Source: Flavobacteriaceae bacterium
Lineage (GTDB): Bacteria; Bacteroidota; Bacteroidia; Flavobacteriales; Flavobacteriaceae
Reading direction: 5' to 3'
Assembly: GCA_023141985.1 (NCBI GenBank)
Contig: JAGLKH010000260.1
Coordinates: forward strand, 1-6,088
DNA length: 6,088 nt
Part shown: positions 5,763 through 6,088 of the stretch, piece after piece
Numbering within the stretch: position 1 is the first letter of the stretch
How the letters are laid out: every line of letters starts with the position of its first letter
Notes under the pieces: model-generated
Database searches by the model: none
What the model saw: the letters and a program-made list of their open reading frames with translations, nothing else
What the model was told of the DNA's origin: nothing
Position numbers and translations under genes: made by a program

Positions 5763-6088
5763 ATGAAATTTATAGAATCCATAAAAAATGTTTGGAAAAT
5801 AACAGAGCTAAAAGATAGAATCATTCTTACTTTAGGAATGCTCTTGGTTTATCGTTTTGGAGCTCAAGTTGTTCTTCCTGGTATTGACGCAAGTCAACTA
5901 GGGGGTATAGCAGATAAGACTTCTGAAGGAATATTAGGGTTACTAAATGCATTTACAGGTGGAGCATTTGCAAACGCTTCAGTTTTTGCATTAGGGATTA
6001 TGCCTTATATTTCAGCTTCAATTGTAGTGCAACTAATGGGAATTGCAATTCCATATTTACAAAAATTACAAAAAGAAGGTGCTAGTGG
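5763..6088 (+). CDS. secY: Protein translocase subunit SecY, N-terminal part (cut by window end)
   Basis: SecY is the channel subunit of the SecYEG complex in the inner membrane; it passes unfolded proteins across or into the membrane, driven by SecA or the ribosome. The first 108 codons are visible and run off the window; a full SecY has about 440 residues. A first membrane segment lies at about 19-39 (ILTLGMLLVYRFGAQVVLPG, 21-40). The plug region and second segment follow at about 60-100. The SecY signature matches fully at 73-92, SVFALGIMPYISASIVVQLM. Standing at the end of the spc group is its standard place in bacteria. The start has no Shine-Dalgarno sequence and A at -3. Confidence 0.97.
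   Translation, partial: MKFIESIKNVWKITELKDRIILTLGMLLVYRFGAQVVLPGIDASQLGGIADKTSEGILGLLNAFTGGAFANASVFALGIMPYISASIVVQLMGIAIPYLQKLQKEGAS

Noticed and set aside
1..6088. Mobile element, CRISPR array, tRNA or inserted foreign gene
   Set aside because: Genes fill the window almost completely in the standard bacterial order. I saw no direct repeat array, tRNA-like fold, transposase or change in base composition.

Overview
The window is an uninterrupted run of ribosomal-protein genes, all on the + strand, ending in the protein-translocation gene secY. It is the distal part of the S10 operon joined to the spc operon. Order: (end of probable rplV) - rpsC - rplP - rpmC - rpsQ - rplN - rplX - rplE - rpsN - rpsH - rplF - rplR - rpsE - rpmD - rplO - secY (cut by the window end). 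Fourteen genes are complete. All have normal length, and I see no frameshift, insertion, mobile element, RNA gene or CRISPR array. rpmD, at 59 codons, is a real gene that is easily missed because it is short.

The organism is most likely a member of Bacteroidota, probably a flavobacterium. The DNA is clearly AT-rich. Stop codons are 12 TAA, 2 TAG and no TGA. Almost no gene has a Shine-Dalgarno sequence; instead 14 of 15 start codons have a purine at -3, usually within A/T-rich sequence. The proteins look like the Bacteroidota versions as I remember them, for example the N-terminus of SecY and the zinc-free 89-residue S14. No database search was possible, so the genus is open.

Layout: positions 1-1648 hold the S10-operon part (S3, L16, L29, S17). 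Positions 1651-5753 hold the spc part (L14, L24, L5, S14, S8, L6, L18, S5, L30, L15). secY begins at 5763. Spacers are 2-20 bp except one of 63 bp between rpsN and rpsH. The S10/spc boundary (rpsQ-rplN) is only 2 bp, so no separate spc promoter fits between these genes and one long transcript is likely. The products are made together for both ribosomal subunits: early 30S binders (S8, S17), head and mRNA-entry proteins (S3, S5, S14), an early 50S binder (L24), the 5S rRNA group (L5, L18), the tunnel-exit protein L29, and the interface or late-assembly proteins (L6, L14, L15, L16, L30). SecY is the membrane channel that receives chains from these ribosomes.

I found no new biological system; this is a conserved housekeeping region. 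The points worth a second look are small and regulatory: the 63-bp rpsN-rpsH spacer, a weak stem around the rplE start where E. coli places its S8 control site, repeated in-frame double TAA stops, and two Shine-Dalgarno-like exceptions before rplF and rpmD.
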